From: Fistularia commersonii
Lineage: Eukaryota; Chordata; Actinopteri; Syngnathiformes; Fistulariidae
Direction of reading: 5' to 3'
Assembly (NCBI GenBank): GCA_037954325.1
Contig: JBBMNZ010000035.1
Coordinates: forward strand, 3,073,501-3,137,500
Length of the DNA stretch: 64,000 nt
The translations under genes were made by a program, and so were the position numbers. Shown piece by piece: positions 11,036-24,036 of this stretch. The notes beneath the pieces are model-generated. The model did not search any database. It saw only the letters and a program-made list of their open reading frames with translations, and was not told the DNA's origin. Every line of letters starts with the position of its first letter. The stretch's first letter is position 1.

Positions 11036-11970
11036 ACAGGTATTACCCATGTGGCTGCACAAATGGAAAAAAACATTGTGAACGCCGGAAGGAAGCTGTG
11101 CAACCTTATCGCTTTCTCTGAGACGCGTGTGCACGTACATGCACGCGTGTCACGGTGTGGTTAGCTGGTGTGTTCTGCACGTGTGCCTGAGGAGGAAGGT
11201 GGTTCTTGCGGGTTAATCATGTAACCTAACAGGTGGCCGCACACGGCGACGACCATGCGACCCAGCTGCTCACCGTGCACGGTTGACTTAGGGGGAGGGG
11301 CGTGCACGTGCTCTCCATACCGGACAGCGATCTCCAACCGAACATACAAAGTTAGCCACGTCGCTAATCTCATGCAAATGTCCGATAGCAGCAAATCGCC
11401 TCTTCCTCCCGAAACAACCGTGCACAACGTGCACAATTTGCATCCCGTGCATGCTGTGCATGCTGTGCACGCGTGTGCCTTGAAAGCCTCACCCGCCGAC
11501 TGGTTGTTGTATTGAGATTTATGATTCAGAGACGCCGTTGCCCGGGAGACGCTTCGCTACCCAGCCTCCTCTTCTCAGGAAGGCAGTTGAAGTTCAGTCA
11601 ATCTCCCCCACTAGGGAAAACCCCCCGAAGGACAGCAGCGGGTCTTTTTTAAAGAGACCTTCTGCCGATTTCACTTATACATATATTTAGAATTTATATT
11701 TATATATTTAGAACAACTATCACGAGGGGCCAAGCCGGCAGAATGTAGCGCACAGAAAGGCCGGCTTGAAATCCACGCCCGTCTGCTCGCGGGCCGCTGA
11801 TCGATTCGCCTAAGGAACGCCGTGCATATCTTTAGGAGTGTGTGTGTGCGTGTGTGTGTGTGTGTGTGTGGACGTCTGGCGTCAGCGCTCACTGGAAAAA
11901 AAAAAAAAATCACAGCCTACAGCCAAGAAGCCACGCATCAGAGATGGTGAACAGATGTAGTAAGCCGTGC

Positions 11971-12017
<47 letters not shown>

Positions 12018-12766
12018 GATATGTCAAAACCTACATTCCAAATTGGGCCAGTTTGCCACCGCAGCGGTGAAGGAGTGTGCCGGGGTGAGGCGTGAAGTTC
12101 AAGAGGAAACAGGAAGTAAAAGGAAGTAACAGGAAGTCACAGGAACAAATCAACGCTTTCTTGCAATGTGATTTCAAGTGCGACGATGAAGACAAAATTT
12201 AACACCCTAATTTTTTCATTATTTTAGACCCCCCTCCTCCCCTCAAGGGTCATGAGCGAGTCCCACCCCCTGACACACACACACATACACCCACACTCAC
12301 ACACACACACAGAGGCTCCAGATGAGATAATTCCGGCCTTGAAGGCGAAGATAATCCAGGTCAGCGCTGCAGTTGTGTGTATGTATGTATGTGTGTGTGT
12401 GTGTGTGTGTGTTTTTGAAACAGAAGAGGACAGCGGCGTCTCCACGGCTTCATGTTAATCGGCGGATGTCTGCTCCTCCGTGTGTGTGTGTGATGAAGAT
12501 GAGCGAAGGGAGAGGGGTGGGTGGGTCAAGTTTTTGGGTCGAGACGAGCCTGAGAGCCGTTCTGACGCGGAGCAGAAAGCAAGGGGGATGAAATCCTTCC
12601 CCCCCGGCGCGATAAAGGTGCCACTGGAACCTTTAGAGAAGTGCAAGAAGGAACTGCAAGCACATATTGATCAACTTCCTTTTCCTGTGCTAAACAAAAA
12701 AAAGAAACTAAAATTTAAAAAAAGAATGTAGAGAAGCTGTGAGGCCAGGCGTAAGATTTTGTCCAG

Positions 12767-12797
<31 letters not shown>

Positions 12798-12965
12798 CCA
12801 CGCACGCATGCAAACTGTTTTCCTGCAGGCTGCAGAAAACACCTGGCAGCTCCTCGTATCAATAGGCCTATAGGTGATATATCGGTGGATTATCAGCATC
12901 ATCGGTGTTGATTTGGGTTAGTGGTGCATAACAAAACACAAAGCAGGGGCGAGTCTGAAAGGTTG

Positions 12966-12999
<34 letters not shown>

Positions 13000-13100
13000 C
13001 CGAACAAAACAAACAGCCCCCTTGCATTCTGAGACTCCCATTCAGTGAGTTTCACTCTTATTCTGTCACCCTCGGGACTGTTTGTCTTCGTCGTGTGCAT
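10101..13100. other. Intergenic; no gene recognised
   Basis: A 158-codon open frame at 10337-10813 lacks an early ATG and any recognisable domain. A poly-T run sits near 10857-10876. (TG)n or (CA)n tracts lie near 10988-11032, 11835-11870, 11970-12015, 12380-12411, 12771-12797 and 12968-12997. An ORF at 12480-12731 begins inside a TG tract and shows no conserved motif. Confidence 0.45.
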
Positions 13101-13767
13101 GTGAGCGTGCACGCCAGACGCGATGGAGGCCGGTGGGTGTTGGGGAAGGTTCTCGGGGGGGGGGATGGCGGCTGGGACGGGATTACTGGCAGCACTCGAG
13201 TACAGCAGCAGCTGCCGGAGCTGAGTGTTAGTCATCGCCCGCTCCCCCCTTTCCTCCCCCCGCCGTCCTCCTCCTCCTCCCATGAGAAACTCCTGAAATA
13301 GAGGCCGGAGCTCGCCGCCGGAGCCCCGCAGCCGTGACGGGAGGCGGTTTCCGCAGAGCGTAACGTGATCCGGAGCTGCTGGAAAGGCACGGAGGGGAAA
13401 GTTTCAATAAAAGAAAGAAAGAGAGGGTGGCGGAGGAGGAGGAGGAGGAGGAGGAAGGAGAGATTAGGCCACAGAGGTGGGGGTGGAGGTGGAGGACGGG
13501 GGGTGGAGAAACGCTCCCAAGCAGAGGGATCGCGCTCGGAGTGAGTCAGTGTGAGAGAGACGGCGGCCCGTCTGAAACCCTGAACCTCCTCCTCTTCCAC
13601 AGCACAGGGGATTTCATCTTCTTCTTCTTTTTCTTCTTCTTCTTTGGCGATTTCAAAACCGTGTGGATTTTTCCTTCCATCTGCTGCTTTTTTTTTATTT
13701 TTGTTCTCTTCTTCGCCCGAACGTGGAAGTGAAGGGGCGGATTCACGGTGGAACCGACCTCGGCGGC
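13101..13767 (+). promoter_or_regulatory. Probable adgre5 promoter and 5' UTR
   Basis: The block upstream of the adgre5 ATG becomes GC- and purine-rich, with a (GGA)n run near 13432-13456 and a GA/CT-skewed stretch. The ATG context at 13768 is GGCGGCATGG. No TATA box is evident. The exact start site cannot be read from the sequence. Confidence 0.4.
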
Positions 13768-13812
13768 ATGGCGTGGGGAACCCAGCTGGTCGTCCTCGGT
13801 GAGTGACCCGGC

Positions 13813-13847
<35 letters not shown>

Positions 13848-15589
13848 GATCGATAAGAGAAGCGGATGATGCGGTACGGGTGAAAACTTTTTGTGAAAGG
13901 TGAAAGACAAGCGATAGGAATCAGAATCAGAATGGGTTTATTTATCCCCAAGGAGTGATTCCTTAAAAGCACTGATCAATTAAACTGATAGCAGGATGAT
14001 TGATTTAAAGTGATCAGAAATACCTGAAGTTGGTTACCCCCCCCCCAGACCCACCTCAGATTATCATTAATCTAAAAACAAAAATATTTGTAAGAAAATA
14101 GGAATAAGTTGGAGGGGGTTTTTGCGGGGAGGTGGGGGGAACCAAGGGGGGTTAAAGACCCCCGGACCACCGGAGCCCTTTTCAAGGCCCCCGCGGGGTC
14201 ACACCTCGGGGTCAGCTCTACCGCTTTTCTCCCCATATTATTTTTCCACTTCTTCCCTTTCAGTAAACAGCAGATTGATATAAAAAGATTTAAAAAAAAA
14301 AAAAAAAAGCAAAAGTATGTTTCACCAATGGAGGTTCACAACAGGAAGTCAAGAATTCAGAAGGACTGTTGCACCACTGTTGTGTCTTGGTGCTTGCGGT
14401 TTGAGGTGGAGGTGGAGGTGGAGCTGGAGGTGGCGGGGAGTCGGCGTTCATAGCGGTGATGTTGATATTTTGTTTCCATGCCGCGCCCCCAGGCTGCGGG
14501 GGGGGGGAGCCTCGCCGTTTGGCGAATGTTTGTAGCTGGAGTTTTTTTTTTTTTTTCACCACTTCAAATACATCATCGGCATACGTCAGCACCGTATCAT
14601 GATCTGCCTCGAGGTGTCACGTAACCGCTGCCGCCGCGGCCCGGAAAGCCGAGCGACCAATAGGAAACCTGCCCTGAGGTTTAGAGGCAGAGTTCCTCAA
14701 AAGATGGCGCCATGTCTTTTTTCTGTATGGAAAGTGCAACTTTCTCATTGACGAAACATATGCAATCGGACGCTGCCTAGATATTTACACATGACCGCGA
14801 GGAGGGTGTGTGTGTGTGTGTTAGTGTGTGTGTGTGCGTGTGCGCACTTTCACCCACGACAGATAACCATTATGGTTACACTTTGAAACCATGTCGGGTG
14901 TAAAAGGCATCACGTTCCTCCCCAGGTTCTCCAACATAAACAGCCAGCAGGTCCGCTGAAGACTACATTTTCAGTAGGTGTGAATGTGAGATTGAATAGT
15001 TGAATGATTGACAGCTGACTGTTTGATTGACAGCTGACCCTGTGATTGACAGCTGACCTGCCCAGGTCAAACCCCGCCCCTCGTCCAATTGGACGTAGAC
15101 GATGAATGAACGAAATATGGCGGCTAGTCGGGTGAATTCCGCCGCTGCGTCATATTTCCAAAGAAACGCTACATTGCCAAAGAAACTCCTCACACACACA
15201 CATATGAACACACAACTCCGATTAAATGCCTCACACTTTGACAGTGATGGACTTCCCAGAAGGAAGCCTATCGTAAGTCATTTTCCCTCAAATCCGTTCT
15301 CATTTTTCTCATTTCGACGCGGACGCAGCTCAGGGGGGCGGAGCTTCTCAAAAACGCCGGCGTGGACGGGAGGCGGGGCTCCCCGGGACGAACCGGAGGA
15401 CAGATGCTTATTGTCGTGCAGCGACTTGGACGCGGCGGGGAAGGTCAGCTGGTGGCGGGGGCTCATAGAGACGCTCTTTGTCCCCCTGTGTCTGTCCGAA
15501 CCCACTTAGTCATAAAATTAGTCTCAGTCACACTGTCTCACACACTCCGTGTCAAATCCGGCCTGGTTTTATCTCCGAGGATGCAGTGC

Positions 15590-15642
<53 letters not shown>

Positions 15643-15714
15643 CAGTGGGAGTGTCAGCCAAACAGTAGAGCATTGTTGCAGTGGGAAAGGGATCATGCAC
15701 TTCCACACTATGTA

Positions 15715-15755
<41 letters not shown>

Positions 15756-17122
15756 GTGTGTGTGGGGTGGGTCCCTGGGTCGGGGGGGTCGAGGGAGGTC
15801 GCATGGTAACAAACAAAATAACACTAAACAAACAGGAAGGTTGGGGTGTCATGGCCGCCCTTTTCTAAATTCTCAGAGTGAGGGGGCGGAGCCTCAGGGC
15901 CGGCTGCTCTGATTGGTCTAGCTTGTCATTTGCAAAATAAATGTTTATTCGCTCTTCCTGGTCGCCGGGCGGAGGAGCCAATCACAGCCAGGCTGAGGAC
16001 AAGGGGCGGGGTTTAACCTCGGCTGTCAATCATCCAACCGCTCACTCTTGTCATTTGTTAGCAGCTAACCCCGCAGCATTAGCACTTCAGATGACAGCTG
16101 CTGGCATAGTTAGCGCGCTAAATGTCGGTTTCCTCCGAGGACCTCAGAGGCAACGAGTCTTTTTTGAGTCATTTTCTTTTCGCGAAAAACAGCGGCTGTC
16201 GGGAAGCGATATATAACTTTTATTTTGGCGGGGTCTTTTCTTTCTCCACCCCTCCTACAGGCTTGAGCTTGACGTTCGCGTCGGGAGAGGTCGCCGGGGC
16301 CAGAAAATGCGGTTTGGGCTTCGACAGCAATTGCAATGGTAAGAAAGCGCTCCACCTCCAACCTCCTCCGGTCGTCTCGAAAAAAAAAAAAAGAAACAGC
16401 ACCTCCATTACTTAAGACTTCTCCCAGGAGTTTGCCAGGAAAAATCCCCCCCTTCTTCTTCTAATATTCCGTTTAACTTTTCCATTTTAGGCCCTGGAGC
16501 TGTGTTTATGCGGAGGGTGAATTACAGCGAGGGATTGGCTGGGTGGGGTGGGGGGGGTGGGGGGGGGTCGGGTTTCTCCGCGGCGCCGCTATTTTCAAGA
16601 TGGCGTCTGGACAGGAGCGCGAGGAGCCGGGGGGGAGGGAAATGAAACTAACACAAATAGATTTGAATTGGAACCGCCGGGTGTTTTGGACACGGGATCC
16701 TTTCTTTTTGTTGTCGTTGGCGTGACGTGTCCGATCCGACCCGCAGACCTGAACGAGTGCGAGGAAACTAGCGAGCTGTGCGGAACACACTCCAAGTGCA
16801 CCAACACGTTGGGCAGCTACTACTGCGAGTGTTTGCCCGGATTCAACAACCTGAGAGGGCCCAAGAACTTCACCTCCGTGGACGGCCAGTGCATCGGTCA
16901 GCTTCGCCTCCTCCTCCTCCTCGCCGCCGCCTCCTCGCCGCCTCCGTCCGCTGACCTTCTCCCCCCTCGACCCCTCCAGATGACAACGAGTGCCTGCAGA
17001 AGCCGGACATCTGCGGCCCCCGGACCGAGTGCAAGAACCAGATCGGCAACTACTCCTGCGTCTGCCTGTCCGGGTACATCGACCAATCAGGGGAATGCAT
17101 AGGTGAGGGGGCGGGGCCACAA

Positions 17123-17181
<59 letters not shown>

Positions 17182-18848
17182 GCAATCCTAGGGTGACTAC
17201 AGTGTTGCAAGCACTGTCAGTACTGTGGAGTGCTGATAACGCCGACCCGGCCTTCACACCTGCTTGTGTCCACTCATGTTTGAGCTGGGAGGGGGTTCGG
17301 CGTAACCACGGCGACGGGGTATCTGTGACTGTGTGGGTGAAAAGCCCTGATGCCTCAGGAGACTCAGGATTGGAGAAAGTGGACAACAAGCGGGTTCTCT
17401 TTCTCTTCCTCCTCCTCCTCCACTTTCTCCTCCTCTTCTTTCTCCTCTTCCTCTACGTCCTCTTCCACCTCATTCTCCTCTTTATCTTTTCCTCCTTTCG
17501 CTTTTTTTTTCCTTCCTCTTCCTCCTCCTCTTCCTCCTCCTCCTCTTCCTCTTCCTCTTCCACTTCCTCTTTCTCATCTTCCTCTTCCTCCTCTTCCTCT
17601 TCCGGTTTCTCCTCTTCCTCATCCTCTTCCCCTTCCTCCTCCTCCTCTTCCTCTTCCCCTTCTCTCTCCTCTTCCTCTTCCTCTTCCTCCTTCTCATCTT
17701 CCTCTTCCCCTTCCTCCTCTTCCTTTTCCCCTTCTCTCTCCTCTTCCTCTTCTGCTTCCTCCTCCTCCTCTTCCTCTTCCGGTTTCTCCTCTTCCTCTTC
17801 CACTTCCTCCTTCTCATCTTCCTCTTCCTCTTCCCCTTCTCTCTCCTCTTCCTCTTCCGCTTCCTCCTCCTCCTCTTCCTCTTCCGGTTTCTCCTCTTCC
17901 TCTTCCACTTCCTCCTTCTCATCTTCCTCTTCCTCCTCTTCCTCTTCCTCTTCCGGTTTCTCCTCTTCCTCATCCTCTTCCTCCTCCTCTTCTTCCTCTT
18001 CCTCTTCCGGTTTCTCCTCTTCCTCTTCCACTTCCTCCTTCTCATCTTCCTCTTCCTCCTCTTCCTCTTCCTCTTCCGGTTTCTCCTCTTCCTCATCCTC
18101 TTCCTCCTCCTCCTCTTCCTCTTCCGGTTTCTCCTCTTCCTCTTCCCCTTCTCTCTCCTCTTCCTCTTCCGCTTCCTCCTCCTCCTCTTCCTCTCCCTCT
18201 TCCTCTTCCTCCTCTTCCTCTTCCTCCTCCCTCAAAGGCCTTCAGGAAGGCTCCCAGGCATCGGTGTTGGTTTTGTCAGAGCTCAGAGCTCCACTCAGGG
18301 CGGCCTCGGTCCACGCCGGTTGTCTAGTCCCGTCGCCATGGTTACGTCCTCGAGGCGGCAGGTATGAGCGGCGTGCGTCCCGTGTCTCCACGCAGACGAA
18401 GACGAGTGCATCCAGGGGAAGCAGGAGGAGATCTGCGGGCCGGAGGGGATCTGCGCCAACACCGAGGGCAGCTTCTGGTGCAACTGCTCCCAGGGCTACA
18501 CCAACTACGGCAACGAGAGGATGCCGTGTTCACGTGAGTGTGCACATCGCCGCCGCCGCCGCTGCCGTGTCATTTCCTGCTTCGCCGCTAACTAGTGGTT
18601 TTTGCCTCAGAGCTGGACTGTGGCGTCTTCAGTGAGCAAAACACCATGGAACAGGTAAGCTGCGCCACATTCATTTGTTGTTTGAACACACACACACACA
18701 CACACACACAGGACCAAATCCCACGTAGAGAACCCAGGAAGGAAGCAGGTCAAGAGAGTCGCTGTGATTGACAGGTTAAGCCCCGCCTCCTGGTGACAGC
18801 AGGGACTGACTCCAGTATCAACATGAGACAATGAACTAAAGAACCGAC

Positions 18849-18940
<92 letters not shown>

Positions 18941-19244
18941 GAACCTTTGGATTGAAGGATAAATCATTGAAGGATTAGATGAGTGAATGAATGGAATGAT
19001 GATGAATGAATGAATGAATGAAGGAACAATTAGATGAAGGAAGGATGTGATGAATGAATGAATGAATGATTTGATGAACAGATGAATGAATGGATGGGTG
19101 AATGAAGGAACGATTAGAAGAATGAACGGATGGATAAACGGATAGATGCTGTAAACAGATGATATTATGTGGAGGCGGGCCTGGATGTTCTAACTGGGGA
19201 GGCAGATGCTCCTCCATGCATGAACTTCTCTTCATCCCTCTTTC

Positions 19245-19277
<33 letters not shown>

Positions 19278-19412
19278 CTCTCTCTCTTTCTGTCTGTATC
19301 AGAAAGGACTGGCCAACATTCTGTCTCTGATGAGAAACAGCTGCTTGTCTCTGTCTGACTCGTCCAAGCCCAGCGCCGGGAAGCTGGAAGGAGATTCCTT
19401 GCTGGAAGTAAG

Positions 19413-19449
<37 letters not shown>

Positions 19450-20313
19450 ACACACATGGAAAGCCCAGGAAGTTCTCACGGCCTTCACAAAATCGCGCAG
19501 AAACTCTTCACCGAGACGTCGGCCATCTTGTCCTCGGGCGGGTTGGACGAGGGCGACGGCGTCTCCAGGTTCCTGGACACGGTGGAGAGCTCCATCCGGC
19601 TGATCGGGCCGCAGCTCCGGGAGAACCGGACCAGGATCGGCACCGCGGACGCAGACGCCGAGATCGCCGTGCACCGTGGGAGCAGCCCGCCGGCCGGACC
19701 CGTCCGCCTGGCCGACGAAAACGCCCTGCTGGAGACGGACTGGAGCACGGCGGCGGGGACGGGGCCGTACCGCGGTAAGGCGCTCCGTTCCGATAGGCTC
19801 CGCCCCTTCCTGTTAACCGCCCCGAAACCGACGTGCGTCCGCGTTCGTGCACAGGCTTCGCGCTGGCGGGGTTGCTGACCTACAAGAACCTCTCGCTCGC
19901 GGATTCCTTCGACGAAATCCAGGGTTACGAGAGGAACGGCGTGGAGCCGTCCTTCCAGGTTCTGTCCCACGTGGTGTCCGTCGTGGTCTCCAACCCGTCC
20001 ACGCAGAGCCTGAGCAACCGGGTCCGCATCACGCTCAAACACCAGCAGGTAGCGCAGATCCCCCGCCCGCGCTTTCGCCGCCGTCGGATCGGCGTCGAGA
20101 TGACGGGCGCTTCCCCTCCCCCTCTCGTGTTTTTCCTCCAGGACCTGTCGACGTTCTCCAACGTGAGCTTCATCTGCGCCTACTGGGGCGAGAACGAGGC
20201 CTGGTCGCCGCGCGGCTGCTTCCAGGTGCGCTCCAACCTCACGCACACGCTCTGCTCCTGCGACCATCTCAGCAGCTTCGCCGTGCTCATGGCGCTCTAT
20301 CCCGTCGAGGTGA

Positions 20314-20348
<35 letters not shown>

Positions 20349-20959
20349 GCGTACCCCTTCGTGGTTATTACATGTTAATAATCATGTAATAACAGTTGAG
20401 TATGAAAAGAGCGGTTTAATCCAGCGGCGCCGTCGCGGCAGATGGCTTCGCGGTTAATCTCAACCGTCTCCACGGCGATCGGCCACAGTTAATCCCTCCC
20501 TCGTGGTCGTCGTCCCGTCCGACCCGGAACCGCTTTTGACCCCGAGCCGTCTCCCCTCGCAGGACACCTTCGCGCTCGTCCTCATCACCAAGGTCGGCCT
20601 GACGCTGTCGCTGATCTGCCTGCTCATCTGCATCCTCACCTTCCACTTCTGCCGCTCCATCCAAGGGACTCGCACCACCATCCACCTGCACCTCTGCGTC
20701 TGCCTCTTCGTCGCCGACCTCTTTTTCCTCGTCGGCATTTCCCAGACGCAGCCCGTGGTGGGTCCAGAGCTTCACGTCGTCTTCTAAAGTGCTTTCGTTC
20801 GATTTTAGCGTGTAATTTCAGAACCCCCGTGCACTCTGCAGGCATGTGTAAATATTTAAATTGCTGTTTTTATTAGCAAACCGTCGTTTGCGTAAGAGCG
20901 CGGGGGGAAGGTGGTGCCGGGGCGTGGACGCTAACCCCTTGCTTCCCCTGTCTGACCCC

Positions 20960-20994
<35 letters not shown>

Positions 20995-21709
20995 GGGAGG
21001 CTGCAGGTTCGTGGCGGCGATGCTCCACCTGTTCTTCCTGGGTGTTTTCTCCTGGATGCTTCTGGAAGGGGTGCAGCTGTACCGCATGGTGGTGCTGGTC
21101 TTCAACCCCGCCATCCGGCCCCTCTACCTCTTCGCCGTGGGCTACGGGGCGCCGCTCGCCATCGTGGTCATATCCGCCGTCATCAGGCCCGAGGATTACG
21201 GCACGAGCCGGCAGTGAGTGCGCACGTGTGGAGAAGCCTCGTTTTCGGTGTCGCCGACCCTCACGCGGTTTTCTCCTCCGGTAGCTGCTGGCTGTCTCTG
21301 GAGAACGGCCTCATCTGGAGCTTCTTCGGGCCCGTGTGCACCATCATCTTCCTCAACGTCTTCTTCTTCATCGTCACCGTCTGGAAACTGGCCCAGAAGT
21401 TCGCCAGCCTCAACCCGGACCTCTCCAAGCTCAACACCATCAAGTCAGTGTGCGCGAAAGCATCGGCGTACGGAAAGACGCTTCTGGGATTTGGCGTCGT
21501 CGCACAAATTCCGCCCGTCTCCGAGGAGCGGCCTTCAGGGTCCCGGCGGAGAACAAAAACACACACACACACAAAAAAAAAAAACAAAAAAAAAACGCTC
21601 CAGCATTTGACCTCCGCCCACAGGGCCGAATGTGTGATTATGTAAAACCTCATTATCGGACATCTGCATATTAACCGGTAGAAGGCGAACAAATCACACC
21701 ATGAGCGCG

Positions 21710-21740
<31 letters not shown>

Positions 21741-22286
21741 TTATCTGTTGCCTTCCCTCTGACCCCGCCCTCCTTCCCTTCTGCAGAGCGTTCACAGTGA
21801 CCGCCATCGCCCAGATGTGCATCCTGGGCCTGATGTGGGTGTTCGGCGCCTTCCTTTTCCGCAAGGAGAACGTGGCGGCGGCGTACATCTTCACCTTCCT
21901 CAACAGCATGCAGGGAATACTGGTCTTCGTCATGCACTGCCTGCTGTCCAAGCAGGTGGGACACGTGCACGGACAGCCGAGGCGAAACATGCGGCGACGC
22001 CATCTTGTTTTACTTTTTTTTTTTTTTTTTTCTTGGCGTTCTGTCGCCCTCTGCAGGTCAGGGACGAGTACGCGCATTTCCTGTCCTGCATCTGCACGCC
22101 TCAGAAGAAGAGATACTCGGATTTCAGCAGCACCAACCCCTCCAGCAGTCAGACGCAGGTGACGGGGGGACGCCGATCTCTTTCTGTCCCCCGTCGGGAC
22201 AGTAAGAGATCCCTGACCGGGGTGTTGTTCCTGTCGTTCTGCAGGGTTCTCGCAGCGGGCAGCACACCGGAGAGTCCCGGATATGA
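13768..22286 (+). CDS. adgre5: adgre5 (CD97-type adhesion G protein-coupled receptor)
   Basis: Sixteen exons join in frame to 729 residues: 13768-13798, 16261-16338, 16747-16896, 16980-17102, 18396-18533, 18611-18654, 19303-19407, 19501-19774, 19855-20048, 20142-20309, 20563-20757, 20996-21213, 21285-21443, 21787-21955, 22057-22158, 22245-22286. A signal peptide (MAWGTQLVVLGLSLTFASG) is followed by three calcium-binding EGF domains (DLNEC, DDNEC and DEDEC starts; about residues 37-173), a GAIN domain, and a GPS with CSCDHLSSFAVLM. Autoproteolysis is expected between Leu422 and Ser423, giving the tethered agonist SSFAVLMALYPVE. Seven TM helices (about 436-690) include TTIHLHLCVCLFVADLFFLV and WMLLEGVQLYRM. 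The tail ending KKRYSDFSSTN...SGQHTGESRI parallels the human CD97 tail (KYSEFTSTT...ESGI), which favours ADGRE5 over other EGF-type receptors. CD97 acts at the surface of leukocytes and epithelia in adhesion. Some introns are under 100 bp; intron 4 holds a long polypyrimidine array. Confidence 0.93.
13917..13955 (-). repeat. Short interspersed-repeat tail remnant
   Basis: AATCAGAATCAGAATGGGTT followed by TATTTATCCCCAAGGAG resembles the reversed 3' tail of common fish retroelements. It is too short to assign to a family. It lies in intron 1 of adgre5. Confidence 0.3.
14930..15085 (+). repeat. Teleost short interspersed repeat relic in adgre5 intron 1
   Basis: CAGGTCCGCTGAAGACTACA, TAGGTGTGAATGTGAG, three successive TGATTGACAGCTGA words and CAGGTCAAACCCCGCCCCTC appear in canonical order. 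The triple TGATTGACAGCTGA shows a small internal expansion. Confidence 0.6.
15955..16060 (-). repeat. Teleost short interspersed repeat relic in adgre5 intron 1
   Basis: GCCAATCACAGCCAGGCTGA, then GGGGCGGGGTTTAACC, then GGCTGTCAATCATCCAACCG is the reverse-orientation form of the family. It lies just 5' of exon 2. Confidence 0.6.
17398..18236 (+). repeat. About 830-bp polypyrimidine (CTTCCT)n array in adgre5 intron 4
   Basis: The plus strand is almost pure C/T for more than 800 bp. TTCCGGTTTCTCC punctuates the array at least seven times (CCGG near 17602, 17779, 17884, 17953, 18007, 18076 and 18124), and other higher-order words (CACTTCCTCCTTCTCATC) recur. The spacings are multiples of three, which explains long open frames of Ser/Pro/Leu on one strand and Glu/Lys/Arg on the other; these are not genes. 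The sequence is a candidate for triplex (H-DNA) formation. Confidence 0.92.
18849..18941. repeat. (GATA)n microsatellite in adgre5 intron 6
   Basis: This is an uninterrupted run of about 23 GATA units. Downstream (about 18975-19150) are degenerate GAATGAATG and GGATGGAT words, probably from the tail of a dispersed repeat, with a partial repeat relic (TGATTGACAGGTTAAGCCCC) at about 18767-18790. Confidence 0.95.
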
Positions 22287-23342
22287 GGCCCTCCGACTCA
22301 CGCTCAGCCAGTGGGCTCGCAAGAAACGTCCCTTTTTTTTTTTTTTCTTGTTGATTTAAATCAAACTACGGTCGTTTCTGCCGTCGTCAAAAATCCTCCG
22401 CTCCGCTGGAGTCCCCGAATGCCACGTATTTTGCGGGCAGACTCCATCCCAGTGGCCTTCACAAGCTGTAGATTTCCTTAAAACCCGTTGAATGATGTGA
22501 AACATCTCGGGAAAAAAAAAACAAAAAAAAACAACCCGACCAGAAACGGCTTTCGTTTCTCCCGACTCAGAGGCGCCGGCCAATCAGAGGCCGCGTCTCA
22601 TCTCTGTACCGTACAAACCCGGTTCGTATGGTCATTTTTATTTTTTTTATTTTTTTTTACTTTTAGTTTAGTTTTGTACCAGAGCCTGAAGCCGCTCTCT
22701 CCCAGAGCCACACACACACGTGATATAAGCTGTAGTGCCTTTTTTTTTTTTTTTAATACTTTCTGGAAGTTACTATTTATTTCGAAGCGCAGCCTCGGAG
22801 AGGCGCATAACTGAGATTGCATGGTTGCAGAGCGGCTGTTAGAGTGTGGGCCTGCAGAGTGACCCCTGCAGGCCCTGCAGAAGGGTGGACTGAAATCCCA
22901 GAGTTAATGATAAACTCCTCAACATTCACAGATGAATTGCTACGAATAAAAATATTAGATTTTTGTTTTTTAAATATTTCGCTCTTTTTCACCACACGTT
23001 TCCGAGACTTTGAATTTGCTCATTTTTATTGCACTTTGCCTTAAAGAGAAAAAGAAATACAGCGAAAGCAGTCGTTTGCTGGTTATTACACGATAATAAG
23101 CAAAAAAAAAAAAATATTATATTTAAACTTGTCAGTGATCGCCTTCCTGTTGCTGTATCTTGATGTGAAATGGGCGTCCTCCTGAATGTATGAATCCGCC
23201 GTGCTCGTGCACAGGCGTGTTACGGTGCACGGACCTATTTTTCTACTTTCTGTGTTCGGTACGTTTTTTTTTTTTTGTTGTTTTTGTTTCTATTTTGATT
23301 TTCTTATTAAAAAAAAAATGTGCACGGCAGGTTTGTAATAAA
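22287..23342 (+). terminator. adgre5 3' UTR and polyadenylation signal
   Basis: The stop codon TGA at 22284-22286 is followed by about 1 kb of AT-rich sequence with no open gene. AATAAA lies at 23337-23342 and a GT-rich tract (starting near 23502) follows further on. Poly-T and poly-A runs occur near 22331-22344, 22739-22754 and 23268-23279. Confidence 0.65.
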
Positions 23343-23500
23343 GCTTCTATTTCATGAGGAGACGGAGGAAGAGTGGATTATTCTGAGGATGGACGGATGG
23401 ATGGATGGATGGACGGATGGATGGATGGATGAGGAACATTGAGACAGGTGATGAAGAGTTTTGAAATGTGGATGACCCCAGGATGACATGACACGGTAAG

Positions 23501-23546
<46 letters not shown>

Positions 23547-23633
23547 TGACTGGGAATTGTATTGCTGAAGTTATTACAAAACTCTCTTCTGCAAGTCTTT
23601 GCCTGCAAGTACAAAATGGCTGCCTGAGTTTCC

Positions 23634-23673
<40 letters not shown>

Positions 23674-24002
23674 ACTCAATGGATGCAATGGAGTCTGTAC
23701 TTTAGTGCTACTATTTAACACTCGCATTTCCAACAGTCCCTGAATGCATCATGAAGGATCTCCGTCATCCGTGTGAGAACCTCCATCTCCATCAAATGTG
23801 AATCAGCTCTCCACCCAGACTGACCTTCTTCTTGACCTTCGTCCTGACCTTCGTCCTGAGGAGGAACCCTGCAGGTTCTCACCCGTCGGACCTGAGGCGT
23901 GCATTCTGCACATTTGAGAAGACGGAGAAGAAACCAGAGCTTTGAGAGGAGGAGGAAGAGGAACTTAAAAGTAACTGTGGAGATAGTTGTGGAGAGTGTG
24001 TG

Positions 24003-24036
<34 letters not shown>

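Noticed and set aside
13232..13972. 246-codon minus-strand ORF over the adgre5 first exon
   Set aside because: It is low-complexity (CA repeat, GAA/GGA runs) and antisense to the adgre5 promoter. No family motif was seen.
17103..18635. 510-codon Ser-rich ORF (plus) and Glu- or Arg/Lys-rich ORFs on the opposite strand
   Set aside because: All are translations of the (CTTCCT)n polypyrimidine intronic array, whose period is a multiple of three. They run through real adgre5 splice sites and a TG repeat.
18849..18941. Regularly spaced short repeats as a possible CRISPR array
   Set aside because: It is a simple GATA microsatellite with no unique spacers, in a eukaryotic genome.
20636..20845. Arg-rich minus-strand ORFs opposite adgre5 7TM exons
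   Set aside because: They are antisense shadows of GC-rich coding exons.
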